A stretch of DNA of 64,000 nucleotides from Codonopsis lanceolata. Taxonomy: Eukaryota > Streptophyta > Magnoliopsida > Asterales > Campanulaceae. Below, one piece after another: positions 55,261-64,000 of this stretch (position 1 is its first letter; every line of letters starts with the position of its first letter). The stretch spans positions 103,569,547-103,633,546 of the forward strand of contig CM028377.1 in NCBI GenBank assembly GCA_013146195.2, in the 5' to 3' direction. The position numbers and the translations under genes are program-made. A model generated the notes under the pieces. The model saw nothing but the letters and a program-made list of their open reading frames with translations, was not told the origin of the DNA and made no database searches.

Positions 55261-56030
55261 AGCAAAATAATGAAATGGAAATAAAAGAAAGTAGGCAGTT
55301 TGGCAATAAATCTAGTCTTTACAACTCAATGTGGAAAAAGTAGGAACATATATCAAGATAGTAATTTATAAGATATGGTCAGAAGATGCATTCTCTGTTT
55401 CAGTTACTATATTATATCTCTGAATTTGTGAATCATATATAAATGTCAAAATATGTGAACTTCATATTACTTTGACAACAGATTCACCATAACTGAACCT
55501 GCTGTATTTTTGAGAACCTGCTGTATTTTTGCAGGAATAATTTTTTTTGAACCTGCTAGGCTGCTACCAAGAAGAGAGCTGAAGATATGGAACTATGCAT
55601 AGTAAAATGATTTTATAAAAGAAAGGTACTTTTATGGCATAAAAATTAGTATTCAAACAGTAGAATGTAACTTCTTTGCAACTAATAAGTCAAACTCAAA
55701 GTGCCTAGATTTAAAAGAATGGAAGTATTGTACTTGAATTAAAGTTTTCACCACTTACAAGCATAACGGCGGAATTATCCTTATAGAAATGGTATGAACA
55801 ACAATCACTCATGACTGTTAACTCCTCAACTTATCCGTATATTTGTCTAATTACAAATTTGACTGGGTATATGTATCATTTAAAATAATCAATGATTTCA
55901 AAATCCTCAACACAAGAAAAATATTCGTAATCAATATTACTACCTTATAATCAGGTGGCCTTAGAAGTGACATTCTCCAGCATGAGGATCAAAGAGATAA
56001 TTATATAGCGCCATCTCCTGATTTCACCTA
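55261..56030. other. Non-coding DNA upstream of the NLP-like fragment
   Basis: AT-rich. The short phrase GAACCTGCTGTATTTTTG-like is repeated at 55495-55530. No gene recognised. Confidence 0.4.
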
Positions 56031-56318
56031 CATCTCCTTACGACTGCACACAAACCATTTGCTCTTGGCCAAGTGAATGAACAGCTTGGCTCATTATAGG
56101 ACCCATTGTTTTAGGTATGTGTGCGGAGTTGGAGAAAGTATCCCTGGTCGCGCTTCCGGAACCAAGTCAACGAATACAGTCAAGGCGTGAGTTATTACTC
56201 TATCAACGATTATCCACCACGTGAACTCGCTCTAAGTTGCGGTATCACTCAAATAATGGCTTTCCCCATTTTCCAACATCATTCCTGTGTTTGTGTTGGT
56301 GTACTTGAACTCCTTTAG
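56031..56318 (+). pseudogene. NIN-like (NLP) transcription factor fragment, frameshifted
   Basis: Three frames in turn give LTTAHKPFALGQVNEQL, then AHYRTHCFRYVCGVGESIPG, then FRNQVNEYSQGVSYYSINDY, LALSCGIT, MAFPIF and CVGVLELL. In this order they correspond to the conserved N-terminal GAF-like region of NLP proteins (LTT...PF, Y...S, GxPGRVF, YY....YP, LALPVF, CVGVLE), recalled from memory. Frame changes near 56080 and 56153 show it is a pseudogene fragment. The DNA-binding RWP-RK and PB1 domains are not in the window. Confidence 0.55.
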
Positions 56319-56638
56319 TCTCTCCCAAAGTCTCAGTTCATATTGCTACCTAAATTCAGTCTTCACTGCCCTTGAGGTTTGTGCCTTCTTAGAAGAATTA
56401 ATTTTCTTTCCTTTTATGGAGTGGTATTTGTCTTCTGTTTCAAACATTTCAAATACTCCATTAATTATTTTCAGTTTACCCTTCCTTGCAGAGGGAAGGT
56501 AGATACATATAGAACAGTTTACCCAAACAAGTAAGCCAGCCCAGTGAAATTAACATGTCAATTTAGTTTCATTTTCCAATTATCACTTTCAATACATACC
56601 CAGTCAAATTTGTAATCAACACTACCACCTTATAATCA
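56319..56638. other. Non-coding DNA up to the gap
   Basis: No supported feature. ACTACCACCTTATAATCA at the gap edge resembles ACTACCTTATAATCAGG near 55942, so a local repeat may continue into the gap. Confidence 0.35.
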
Positions 56639-56738
56639 NNNNNNNNNNNNNNNNNNNNNNNNNNNNNNNNNNNNNNNNNNNNNNNNNNNNNNNNNNNNNN
56701 NNNNNNNNNNNNNNNNNNNNNNNNNNNNNNNNNNNNNN
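56639..56738. other. Assembly gap of exactly 100 N
   Basis: Fixed-length scaffold gap; true size unknown. Confidence 0.98.
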
Positions 56739-57113
56739 TTGAATTTGAGAAGTAATAAGTTGGTCATCTTATTTCCAAATGCAACAAGGCCATGAATAAT
56801 GATTGTGCAAGCATGAGAAATACTAGTACACATGGTCTAGAACTCAAATGAACATCTCGCAAGACGAAACACAAACAATACAATCAACGAAGGCAAACAC
56901 GAGAAACCCTAAGACTCAAACGAAGCAACAAAGCTTCTAAACTCTCAACCAAGCATACAACAAGTAAGATAAACATTGTAAATCTTATATGCAAGGTACT
57001 AAGACTCCATGAGACTTATATAGGTGCTAACACGCTAAGACGAACACTCAACGCATTAACAACAAAGCATGCAACACGAGAAAGTCAAATACACGAAGGT
57101 TCGGGGTCTTACA
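56739..57113 (-). repeat. LTR-like fragment, minus strand (tentative)
   Basis: The minus strand starts TGTAAGACCCCGAACC at 57113, a typical start of long chromovirus LTRs. A CTATATAAGTCTC TATA-like motif lies at about 57013-57025. The fragment runs leftward to the gap. The far end is not visible. Confidence 0.45.
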
Positions 57114-57448
57114 CAACCCTTTGGAAATGTAACAGTTTTTATTTTATTTATTTAGTTTTAAATCCCTTTTCAAACTTCCATAAAGTTTGTTAGGCTTCAT
57201 AAGTCCGTTAGCCTTTTTTATCTCCTTGCGATTGAACCATAACCTTTGTAAATTTTGATAAATGGCATTCTGTTAACTTTGTTGGTGTTTTGAAAGAGGA
57301 GCTCGACTGATCATAATAGATGGCCTTTCTTGATCGATCGGGTTGCCTTGGGCGACCACCACCATGACTAGCCTACCGCCTTGAACGGGCACCAAAATAT
57401 AATAATTTTTTTAAAATAAAATTTGTTAAGTTCTATTAAGTTCATTAT
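57114..57448 (+). repeat. Dispersed repeat, second copy of 12666-12838
   Basis: The first ~170 bases align with 12666-12838. The rest (GAGGAGCTCGACTGATC, GGGCGACCACCACC) extends the repeat beyond the other copy. It ends where the Tat LTR begins. Family unknown. Confidence 0.65.
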
Positions 57449-58064
57449 TGAGCTACCCGGCCCGATAGGCCCAAGTTAAGGACTACATACAAGGCAGATC
57501 AATGACCTCCCGAAAGGCGAAAGCAAGGTGTCGAGCCGTTAAGATACCCGAACAGAGTGGGGCTTTAGCCGAGGAACGAGCATGACTTATTATGCTCGTC
57601 CGTGAAAGAGTTGACATTAGTCGAGGGCGCTACATTCGAACAAGAGTTCTTATTAAAGCCGAGGACGGTTATGTCCCGAAATCCTCCGTGTGGGCATTTT
57701 CATTAGTGGGTTATTTATTACGCCGCCATTGAAGGCCATGGTTATTCATGGGCGCTAATGGCAATCATGGGCGCTAATAGCAATCATGGGCGCTAACGGC
57801 AGTTATTGATAGTTATGCCTTCCTATTGGATATAAAAGCCGAAAAATGTGAAGAGAGGTGCGCAATCTTATTCTCTAGCCTAAACCCCTCGTTGAATCAT
57901 TGACTCTCTTGTACTAATTCACACGCCGGAGGGCTCTAGGTGAGCGCTCCCCGCCCAGCTTTACGCTTGATCATTTACATTGCGTGGGCTTTGAGGATTC
58001 AAGAACACGTTGAAAGCCGTGTGTTCAGATTGGGCTTGTCTAATGGGTCCGCATTTTTGGACGC
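57449..58064 (+). repeat. 5' LTR of the right Tat element
   Basis: Starts TGAGCTACCCGG at 57449 and ends near GGACGC at 58064, where the primer region begins. It has a TATA box at 57831 and three copies of CATGGGCGCTAA in a row (57745-57800). The LTR at 14259-15041 is a relative. Confidence 0.75.
57831..57837 (+). promoter_or_regulatory. TATA box of the right Tat LTR
   Basis: TTGGATATAAAAGCC, about 385 bases into the LTR. Confidence 0.6.
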
Positions 58065-58088
58065 TTGGTTCCATTGTCGTCCGGAAAC
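58065..58088 (+). other. Primer-binding region of the right Tat element
   Basis: TTGGTTCCATTGTCGTCCGG directly follows the LTR and parallels the region at 6073-6095. It matches a tRNA-Asp-type site poorly, so the primer tRNA is uncertain. Confidence 0.4.
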
Positions 58089-58147
58089 GAAGAGTTTTTT
58101 GTGGCATTAAAAGTTTAGTCGATAATTTTTGTTTTTGAGTTTCATCC

Positions 58148-58501
58148 ATGGCGGAGAACCGGATTGATGGCGGTAGCGCCAACCGCAGTAGAGGAGGTAC
58201 ACTGAATCTCACTCAACCAGCTGGGTTGAATAATGTTTCATCACCCCATGATGCGCGCCACCAGCTTAATCAGAGGCGTGGGGTTGATTCATTGGCCAGA
58301 AGCGCTGAGGCTGCAGTGGGGTTAGCCCATGAGTTTCGTGAGGAGGCTTTACGCCAGAGAGCCATCTATCTGGGACAGATGCATCAACTTAACCTACAAC
58401 TAATCGCTATGGGTAAGCCGCCATTGCCTATCGAAGTTGATCCATTACCGGCCTTGACGGCTCCTAGCCGGGGTAAGTTGCGCACAGAGGTAACCCGGTG
58501 A
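58148..58501 (+). pseudogene. Gag N-terminus of the right Tat element
   Basis: A 117-residue frame from the first ATG after the primer region (MAENRIDGG), with an alanine/arginine/glutamate-rich helix (EAAVGLAHEFREEALRQRAI) and a proline-rich end. The stop at 58501 comes before the capsid core, which is in other frames downstream. Confidence 0.65.
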
Positions 58502-59665
58502 ACCTCTCGATTGTTCACTTCTCAACCGCGAGCACAAGGCTCTAACAAATACAGAAACCTGAGGGAAGCAAGGCTAGTCATCGGGTTGTTCCAGTGTGCA
58601 CTCAAGGTGGGACCGCGAGTTGGCGAGGATCTCGCCTGGCCACGCCGTCGCTCTGGCCAGCTTCACCACAAAGGTCACATGCTCGCCGGGATTCTCGCTC
58701 ACCACCGCGGCGATCTCGTGCCTATAGTCGCTGCCGCGATCACAAGGGGTTCTTATGTTCGAAGGCGTGAGAACTCCTCTCCTAGATGGTCTCATCACCG
58801 GCTTGCACCTATTGCAGACACTGGGCACCTGGGACGTGGCGCAAGCCGTGGGCTCTCCGCAAGCCGTTGCGGCTATGGGACCCCCACAGGCCCCTCCTAT
58901 GCCTGTGGTACAGCCTCAGCTTGGGGGTGGTTTGCCTGCAACCATTAACATGCAAGATTTCGAGGAGTTGAAGCGCCGGATGGAGGCCTGGGAACAAGGC
59001 AAAGCCCTGGATGGGAATTTTTTGGGTACGTCCGCCAGCCCGTTAGCTCCATGGATCGATGAATGCTGGCCAAAGCAGGGTTGATATTCCCAACATTAAA
59101 GAATACACGGCAAGACCAAGGCCGTGGACCTGTTGATGTCTTTTGAGTCCCAAATTGGTTTGGTAACATCGATGAGGCGTTGAAGATTAGAGCCTTTGTT
59201 GGTGCCTTGCAAGGAAAAGCTTTAGCTTGATGGGAGCATTGCCACGGGCCAATCAACAATTGGGCGATTTATGCAGCAAAGTTCTTGGCCGATTTTGGGA
59301 CCGCCGGTTCATTGGCAAAAACAAGGGCTGATTTGTCAAAAGTCAAGCAAGGAGCACATGAATCAACGGCGAGTTACCTTGAGAGGTTTACCAAGGTTCT
59401 CGAGCAAGTCCCTGGTTTAACCGAGCAAGAGGTCACGTTGTGTTTTGAAACTGGATTGCTAGAAGGTGAAGGTGGTTTACGATCAGAGTTGAGTATGCGC
59501 GAACCAAAGACGCAGGCAGAGATGCTCATGCGAGCACAAAAATGGTGCGCTGGGGAGACAGCGAAGAAGGAAAAGAAAAAGGAAAGCAGTGAAGCTGTGG
59601 GGAATGCCAAGGGAAACGGTCAGGCAGGAAGTGGAGGCTACAATAAAAGCAAAGTCTCGATATGA
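58502..59665 (+). pseudogene. Gag core of the right Tat element, several frameshifts
   Basis: Coding-like parts move between frames: 58755-59084 (MQDFEELKRRMEAWEQGK), an out-of-frame patch near 59080-59250 (VDIPNIKEYT, ALKIRAFVGALQGKAL) and 59285-59665 (LAKTRADLSKVKQGAHES, YLERFTKVLEQVPGL, EMLMRAQKW). Together they are the Retrotrans_gag core with its C-terminal lysine-rich tail. Confidence 0.8.
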
Positions 59666-59928
59666 TCGCCCGAAGGAAGTTTCTTCGCGAATCAGACTTA
59701 ACCCCGCTCAACACGCTGCGCGAGGACATTATGTACGAGATAAGGAACGAGCTTCCTAATCCTCCTCGGATGAATCCAAATACTGCCGGTGAGAGGGATC
59801 AGACGAAGAGGTGTGCCTATCATGACGATTATGGGCATACAACGGAAGAGTGTTGGCCATTGAAGAAGGCCATTCAGAAGTTAATCAACGAGGGGCGGTT
59901 AGATCGTTTCAAACGGATGCAGCAATGA
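59662..59928 (+). pseudogene. Gag zinc knuckle of the right Tat element
   Basis: SDLTPLNTLREDIMYEI leads to CAYHDDYGHTTEECWPLKKA, a C-x2-H-x4-H-x4-C knuckle. This 88-residue frame starts four bases before the previous one ends. The stop at 59928 precedes protease. Confidence 0.8.
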
Positions 59929-59929
59929 G

Positions 59930-60240
59930 GAATGCTCCTAGGCGAGAAGCCCCACCGATCAGGGGGGTAATCAATGTTATAATGGATGAGGAGCTCACTC
60001 CGACACAGCTTGGCAAGCAAATCTACTCCTTGTCAAAAGTGGTGGATCGACCAACAACTTTGCAGGATGGAGAACAGGCCATACAGTTTACTCGCAGCGA
60101 GTTGGCGAGTAATGTTGCAGGCGAGCAATCGTTGATTGTCTCAGCGTTGGTTGATGGATGGGTTGTGCAATGTAATCTTAGTGGATACCGAGCATGCCGA
60201 TGTGATGTATTACTCTTTGTTTCCGTGGTTTGGAGTTGAG
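59930..60240 (+). pseudogene. Aspartic protease of the right Tat element, catalytic motif damaged
   Basis: RGVINVIMDEELTPTQLGKQ introduces the protease and VDGWVVQ precedes the active site. After a frameshift at about 60175 the next frame reads LVDTEHADVMYYSLF, so the Asp and Thr of DTG remain but the Gly and following serines are lost. The left element is damaged at the same motif by a different lesion. Confidence 0.75.
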
Positions 60241-61219
60241 TGATGATCGCTTGAAGCCATATGCTGGGGCTTTAGAGGGTTTCACTAATCACAAGGTCCC
60301 GGTTAAGGGTACTGTCGAGCTGGAAGTATTTATCGGTGAGGGACTCAGGACCCGGGCTGAAAAGATTACCTTCATGGTAATCGACTTGAAATCTCCCTAT
60401 AACATTATCCTGGGCGTACCAAGCATGGCTAAGTTTCAGATGCTAGCGTCAATCCCACATCAGAGAGCCAAATTTTATACTGATCAGGGAGTGGGAGTAT
60501 TGCGGAGCCAGCCGCGAGCAGTGCTCGAATACGTTAGAGATACGCAGAGAAAGAAGCAGAAGTTGACCTTGGAGGATGGCGAGCAGAAGGTTACTATCAG
60601 CACCAAGGAAACTTCTCATGTGACTGTAGGACCATCAGTGGTAGCGATGGTACAGGAGGATTTGGAAATGGAAGCAAGCCTCGCGCCGACATTGAAGCCT
60701 GGGAGCAAGGTCAAAATGAAGAGGGTACAGCAGTGGTTGCTGCTCGAACGGATGTTGAGGTTATTTCATCTTTGCCGCCAAGACTGCAATGCCGAGCGAG
60801 AAGAGGTGGCCGAGGAAGGTGTTAGCAATCCCTGGCCGACACTGACGTCGGGGGGATTTAAGGAGCCGAATGAGGTCGTTGACCTTATGGATGAGTCTTT
60901 GCCAGCAGCCATATCTGAGGAGCCAGTTGAGGCAATGGAGGTAGACCAGCTCGATAAAGTTGAGGATCGAGCCGAGAAGGATGAAAAAGTGGAGTGTGAC
61001 ACGCTCCAAATGCGAGACGAGCCAGAGTTTACGGCTCAAGACGAGCTTGAAGAGGTAGTTATCAATCCAAATTATCCCGAGCAGAAGATCAAGATTGGTC
61101 GAGCTTTGACGGCAAAGGCAAGAGAAAGCTTGATTAGGCAACCGCAAGACGCTTTGATGTTTTCGCCATGCACCCGAGGACACGCAGGGGTGAGCGAGGC
61201 CGTGCTTTACATCAATTGA
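60230..61219 (+). pseudogene. Protease end and protease-RT linker of the right Tat element
   Basis: The 329-residue frame starts with KVPVKGTVELEVFIGEGLRT and ITFMVIDLKSPYNIILGVPS, the C-terminal strands of the protease. A long acidic linker follows (60540-61220) with CDTLQMRDEPEFTAQDELEE, which corresponds to the DTLQMRDELEF stretch of the left copy. It ends in frame-shifted sequence shortly before RT. Confidence 0.75.
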
Positions 61220-61770
61220 ATGTTGATCCAAATTACCGGCCAATTCAAGAAATGACCTCGGTTTACTTTCCTAGAAAAGGATCAAGCGATCAAGGAGGAA
61301 GTCGAGAAGTTGCTCAAAGCAGACATTATTGAGGAGATACATTATCCAACTTGGTTGGCTAATGTGGTTATGGTGAAGAAGTCAAACGGCAAGTGGCGGA
61401 TGTGTGTTGATTTCACGGATCTGAATAAGGCTTGTCCGAAGGATTGTTATCCTCTTCCGAGAATTGACAAGTTGGTCGACGCCATTGCAGGGTTCGAGCT
61501 CCTCAGCTTTATAGATGCTTACTCCGGGTATCATCAAGTGAAGATGGCTGAACAAGATAAGGCTTTAACAGCTTTCCGAGCAGCAGGGGGGCAGATTGTT
61601 ATAAGATGATGCCCTTTGGTTTGAAGAATGCCGGGCCACCTATCAAAGGATGGTCAATAGCGGTGTTTAGCTCTCGCAACTGGAGAAACGTGGAGGCTTA
61701 TATCGATGATATGGTGGTTAAGACTAAAGGGCGCGAGCATGTGAGGATCCGGTGAGACTTTGCTAATCTC
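61220..61770 (+). pseudogene. Reverse transcriptase of the right Tat element
   Basis: The frame 61310-61609 holds ANVVMVKKSNGKWRMCVDFT, DLNKACPKDCYPLPRID and SFIDAYSGYHQVKM. The frame then shifts; MMPFGLKNAG and the catalytic AYIDDMVVKTK box (61699-61710 for YIDD) follow in other frames. A small deletion or rearrangement lies between them near 61650-61670. Confidence 0.9.
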
Positions 61771-61782
61771 AGGAAGAACAAC

Positions 61783-62560
61783 ATGAAGTTGAACCCGAGC
61801 AAATGTGTGTTCGGGGTAAAGGCTGGCAAGTTCCTCGGTTTCATGGTTACTGAGAGGGGAATTGAGGCTAATCCTGAGAAAATAAAGGCATTAGTCACTA
61901 TGAAGCTTCCTCGTTGTATAAAGGATGTGCAGAGACTTAATGGCAGGGTCATTGCTTTAGGAAGGTTCATCTCGAGGTCGGCAGAGCGGTGCTTGCCTTT
62001 TTTCAAGGTTCTTCGGGGCAATAAAGGGTTTGAATGGACTCCTGAATGCCAGAAAGCTTTCGAGGAATTGGTGAAGTATCTGGGAAGTCCACCCTTGTTA
62101 AGTAGCCCGGTTTTTGGGGAAAAGTTGTATGTTTATCCGGCAGCCTACCGAAAGCAAGCAGAGTCGCTGCTTTGATTAGGAGGAAGGCAATGTACAAAAA
62201 CCTGTTTATTATGTATCAAAAGCCCTCACTGATGTAGAGGGAAGGTATTTTAATGCAGAGAAATTGGCTTATTCGCTTGTTGTTGCTGCTCGGAAACTTC
62301 GGGCTTATTTTTCTGCTCATTCAATTGTTGTTTACACGGATTTGCCTTTGAGAAAGATTTTGCACAAGCCAGATACCTCTGGTCGGTTACTTACTTGGTC
62401 AATTGAGTTAACCGAGTTTGACATCGATTATCAGCCACGGCGAGCAATCAAGGCGCAAGCTATAGCAGATTTTGTGGCTGAGACAAGCTTCAAGGATCCT
62501 GTCGAGGAAGAGGTTGAAAGCAAGGCAACAACGACGAGTAATGCAAGTCCAAAGCCGAGG
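61783..62560 (+). pseudogene. RT thumb/connection and RNase H of the right Tat element
   Basis: LNPSKCVFGVKAGKFLGFMV and LGRFISRSAERCLPFFKVLR (61783-62175) form the RT end and the start of RNase H. After a frameshift at about 62160 the frame 62264-62713 continues with YSLVVAARKLRAYFSAHSI, VVYTDLPLRKIL and ELTEFDIDYQPR, the end of the RNase H. Confidence 0.88.
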
Positions 62561-62910
62561 CCAGAATATTGCTGGGAACTTCACGTTGATGGTTCGGCTA
62601 GTCGATTTGGGAGTGGTGCTGGTTTAGTGTTAGTTCCACCAGAGCAAGATGTAGAATTTGAGAAGGCATTGCGTTTCAAATTCCCAACAACCAGGCCGAA
62701 TATGAAGCTTTAATTGCTGGTCTCGAGCTCGCACAAGACGTTGGAGTGCGGGCAGTGGTGGTATATTGTGATTCTCAGTTGGTGGTAAATCAAGTCAAGG
62801 GCGACTATGGAGTACATCACCCAATCTTGGTTCGTTATTGTGCGATGGTAAGAGAAATTTTGAAGGATTTCGATTACTGGGAATTAGTAAGAATTGCTCG
62901 AGGATAACAT
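62561..62910 (+). pseudogene. Archaeal-type RNase H (aRNH) of the right Tat element, one frameshift
   Basis: CWELHVDGSASRFGSGAGLV and ALRFKFP run in the frame ending at 62713. Near 62688 the signal moves to another frame with AEYEALIAGLELAQDVGVRA and VVYCDSQLVVNQVKGDYG. The D, E and D residues are therefore all encoded but are split by a single-base shift. The left copy at 74-433 is unbroken here. Confidence 0.88.
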
Positions 62911-64000
62911 GCGAGCAGACATTACCGTCGAAGATGGTCGAGGATGAAATCCGCCTTTACATCCCGGAGTCATGATCGAGCATTTGGAAATTCCGTCGCC
63001 ATCGAGAAGCGAAGTGGTCATGGACATAGAGCCGGCTGCAAAGTGTTGGATAGATGATCTTCGAGCTTACATCGAGCACGGGGCGTTGCCTGAAGATAAA
63101 AGGGAAGCTAGAACCATCCAGAAACGGTCATGCCGTTACATTATCTTAGACAACATTTTGTATCGCAGATCTTATACCCGACCTTTGTTGAGGTGTGTTC
63201 GTCCAGAGATGACGGAAGGAATCTTGGGCGAAGTGCATGAAGGCAAGTGTGGAGGTCACCCTGGTCAACGATCACTAGCCGAGAAAGTGTTAGCAGCAGG
63301 ATTTTATTGGATAACCTTGCGACGGGATGCCGAGATGTATGTTCGTCGGTGTGACAAGTGTCGGCCTGCATGGACATTCCACGATTGCCTTCTACCGAGC
63401 AAACTCCTGTTATCGCATCATGGCCGTTTGATATGTGGGGAATAGACTTGATTGGTCCTTTTCCCGCTCGCCGAAGTTCAAGTATGCAAAGTGGTCGCGT
63501 TAGATTACTTCACGAAATGGGTGGAAGCGAAACCATTGGCGACCATAAGTGAGGTAAACGTCATCGACTTTGTACACGAGCACATATGGTGCCGGTTTGG
63601 GGTCCCGCGAGCAATTGTGTCTGATCATGGGACCCAGTTTTCGGAAAAGTTTACCAAGGCATGCGAACAGATGAGGGTAAAACATTGGCAATCATCCGTG
63701 GCATATCCATAAGGTAACGGGCGGTCGAAGTCGCAAATAAGCAAATCTTGCATGTGTTGAAAAGGAATCTGGAAGAAAAGCTGGAAGATGGGTAGACGAG
63801 TTGCCTTCTGCTTTGTGGGCAGTTAGAACGACAGTAAGGGGTCCAACAGGAGAGACTGCTTTTTCCTTAGCTTACGGGTCTGATGCTATGGCTCCAGTGG
63901 AGATGTACTTGCCCACTCATAGGGTCTTAAACTACAATGTTGAGTCTAATCATACAGCTCGAGCAGCAGATTTGGATTTATTAGAGGAAAAGCGGCTGGA
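62911..64000 (+). pseudogene. Integrase of the right Tat element, cut by the window edge
   Basis: The zinc-binding region (VHEGKCGGHPGQRSLAEKVL ... RRCDKC) lies in 62972-63445. The core follows in shifted frames: WGIDLIGPFP, LDYFTKWVEAKPL, VSDHGTQFSEKF. The segment with the third acidic residue (VEVANKQILHVLKRNLEEKL) is in another frame after a stop at 63711. YGSDAMAPVEM near 63880 is the conserved C-terminal block. Integrase would insert the cDNA; this copy has at least three breaks. Confidence 0.88.

Larger units (their letters stand above)
57449..64000 (+). mobile_element. Tat-lineage Ty3/gypsy retrotransposon, 5' part, runs off the right edge
   Basis: LTR, primer region, gag, protease, RT, RNase H, aRNH and integrase follow in the Tat order. 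Nearly every domain has at least one frameshift. The element continues past 64000, so the 3' LTR and any antisense gene are not seen. Domain for domain it matches the left element at 1-6790. Confidence 0.93.

Overview
This window is plant nuclear DNA, most likely from a dicot with a large, repeat-rich genome. The evidence is plant-type Ty3/gypsy elements of the Tat/Ogre lineage (including archaeal-type RNase H domains), a plant L1-type LINE with a C-terminal RNase H, hAT, Stowaway and Mutator-type DNA transposons, and broken copies of plant gene families. I see no intact host gene, no rRNA or tRNA gene and no prokaryotic feature. Two 100-base N runs (15042-15141 and 56639-56738) mark scaffold gaps.

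Layout. 1-6790: a Tat-type element on the minus strand, 5' LTR at 6099-6790, running off the left edge, with a 1.25 kb solo LTR inserted in its gag. 6791-14258: AT-rich DNA packed with small non-autonomous DNA transposons (a 0.9 kb long-TIR element, a Stowaway MITE, two hAT-like MITEs with 8-bp target duplications, and a fold-back element around three 192-bp repeats). 14259-15041: a minus-strand Tat LTR, then a gap. 15142-31307: the 3' part of an Ogre-like element without visible pol. It has a gag array of four ~1 kb tandem units, two related minisatellites and a 3' LTR that is split by a 5.6 kb LINE. This LTR sits inside the integrase gene of another Tat element, whose 3' end (31308-34165) also carries a spliced-looking reading frame on the opposite strand.

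34166-38592: a second Ogre-like fragment on the minus strand (5' LTR, primer-binding site, part of gag) next to another LTR-end fragment. 38593-45164: a Mutator-like element (MULE) split by a 3.8 kb solo LTR. 45165-56638: a mixed region with a copia LTR end and primer-binding site, a CDC6-like first exon, a three-copy segmental repeat, a LINE tail, two homologous purine-rich tracts, a CDK-like protein kinase pseudogene that keeps its introns, and a fragment resembling NIN-like (NLP) transcription factors. 57449-64000: a plus-strand Tat element entering from its 5' LTR and leaving the window inside integrase.

How it fits together. The window is a record of nested insertion. Clean target-site duplications order several events: LINE into Ogre-like LTR, that element into Tat integrase; one solo LTR into Tat gag; one solo LTR into the MULE transposase. 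All coding regions seen are mobile-element genes with stops or frameshifts, or gene fragments. The least ordinary items are the gag tandem array whose units differ almost only at their junction, the antisense intron-bearing frame of the Tat element, the cluster of three unrelated host-gene fragments at 46-56.3 kb, and the paired purine tracts. I found no convincing new biological system.
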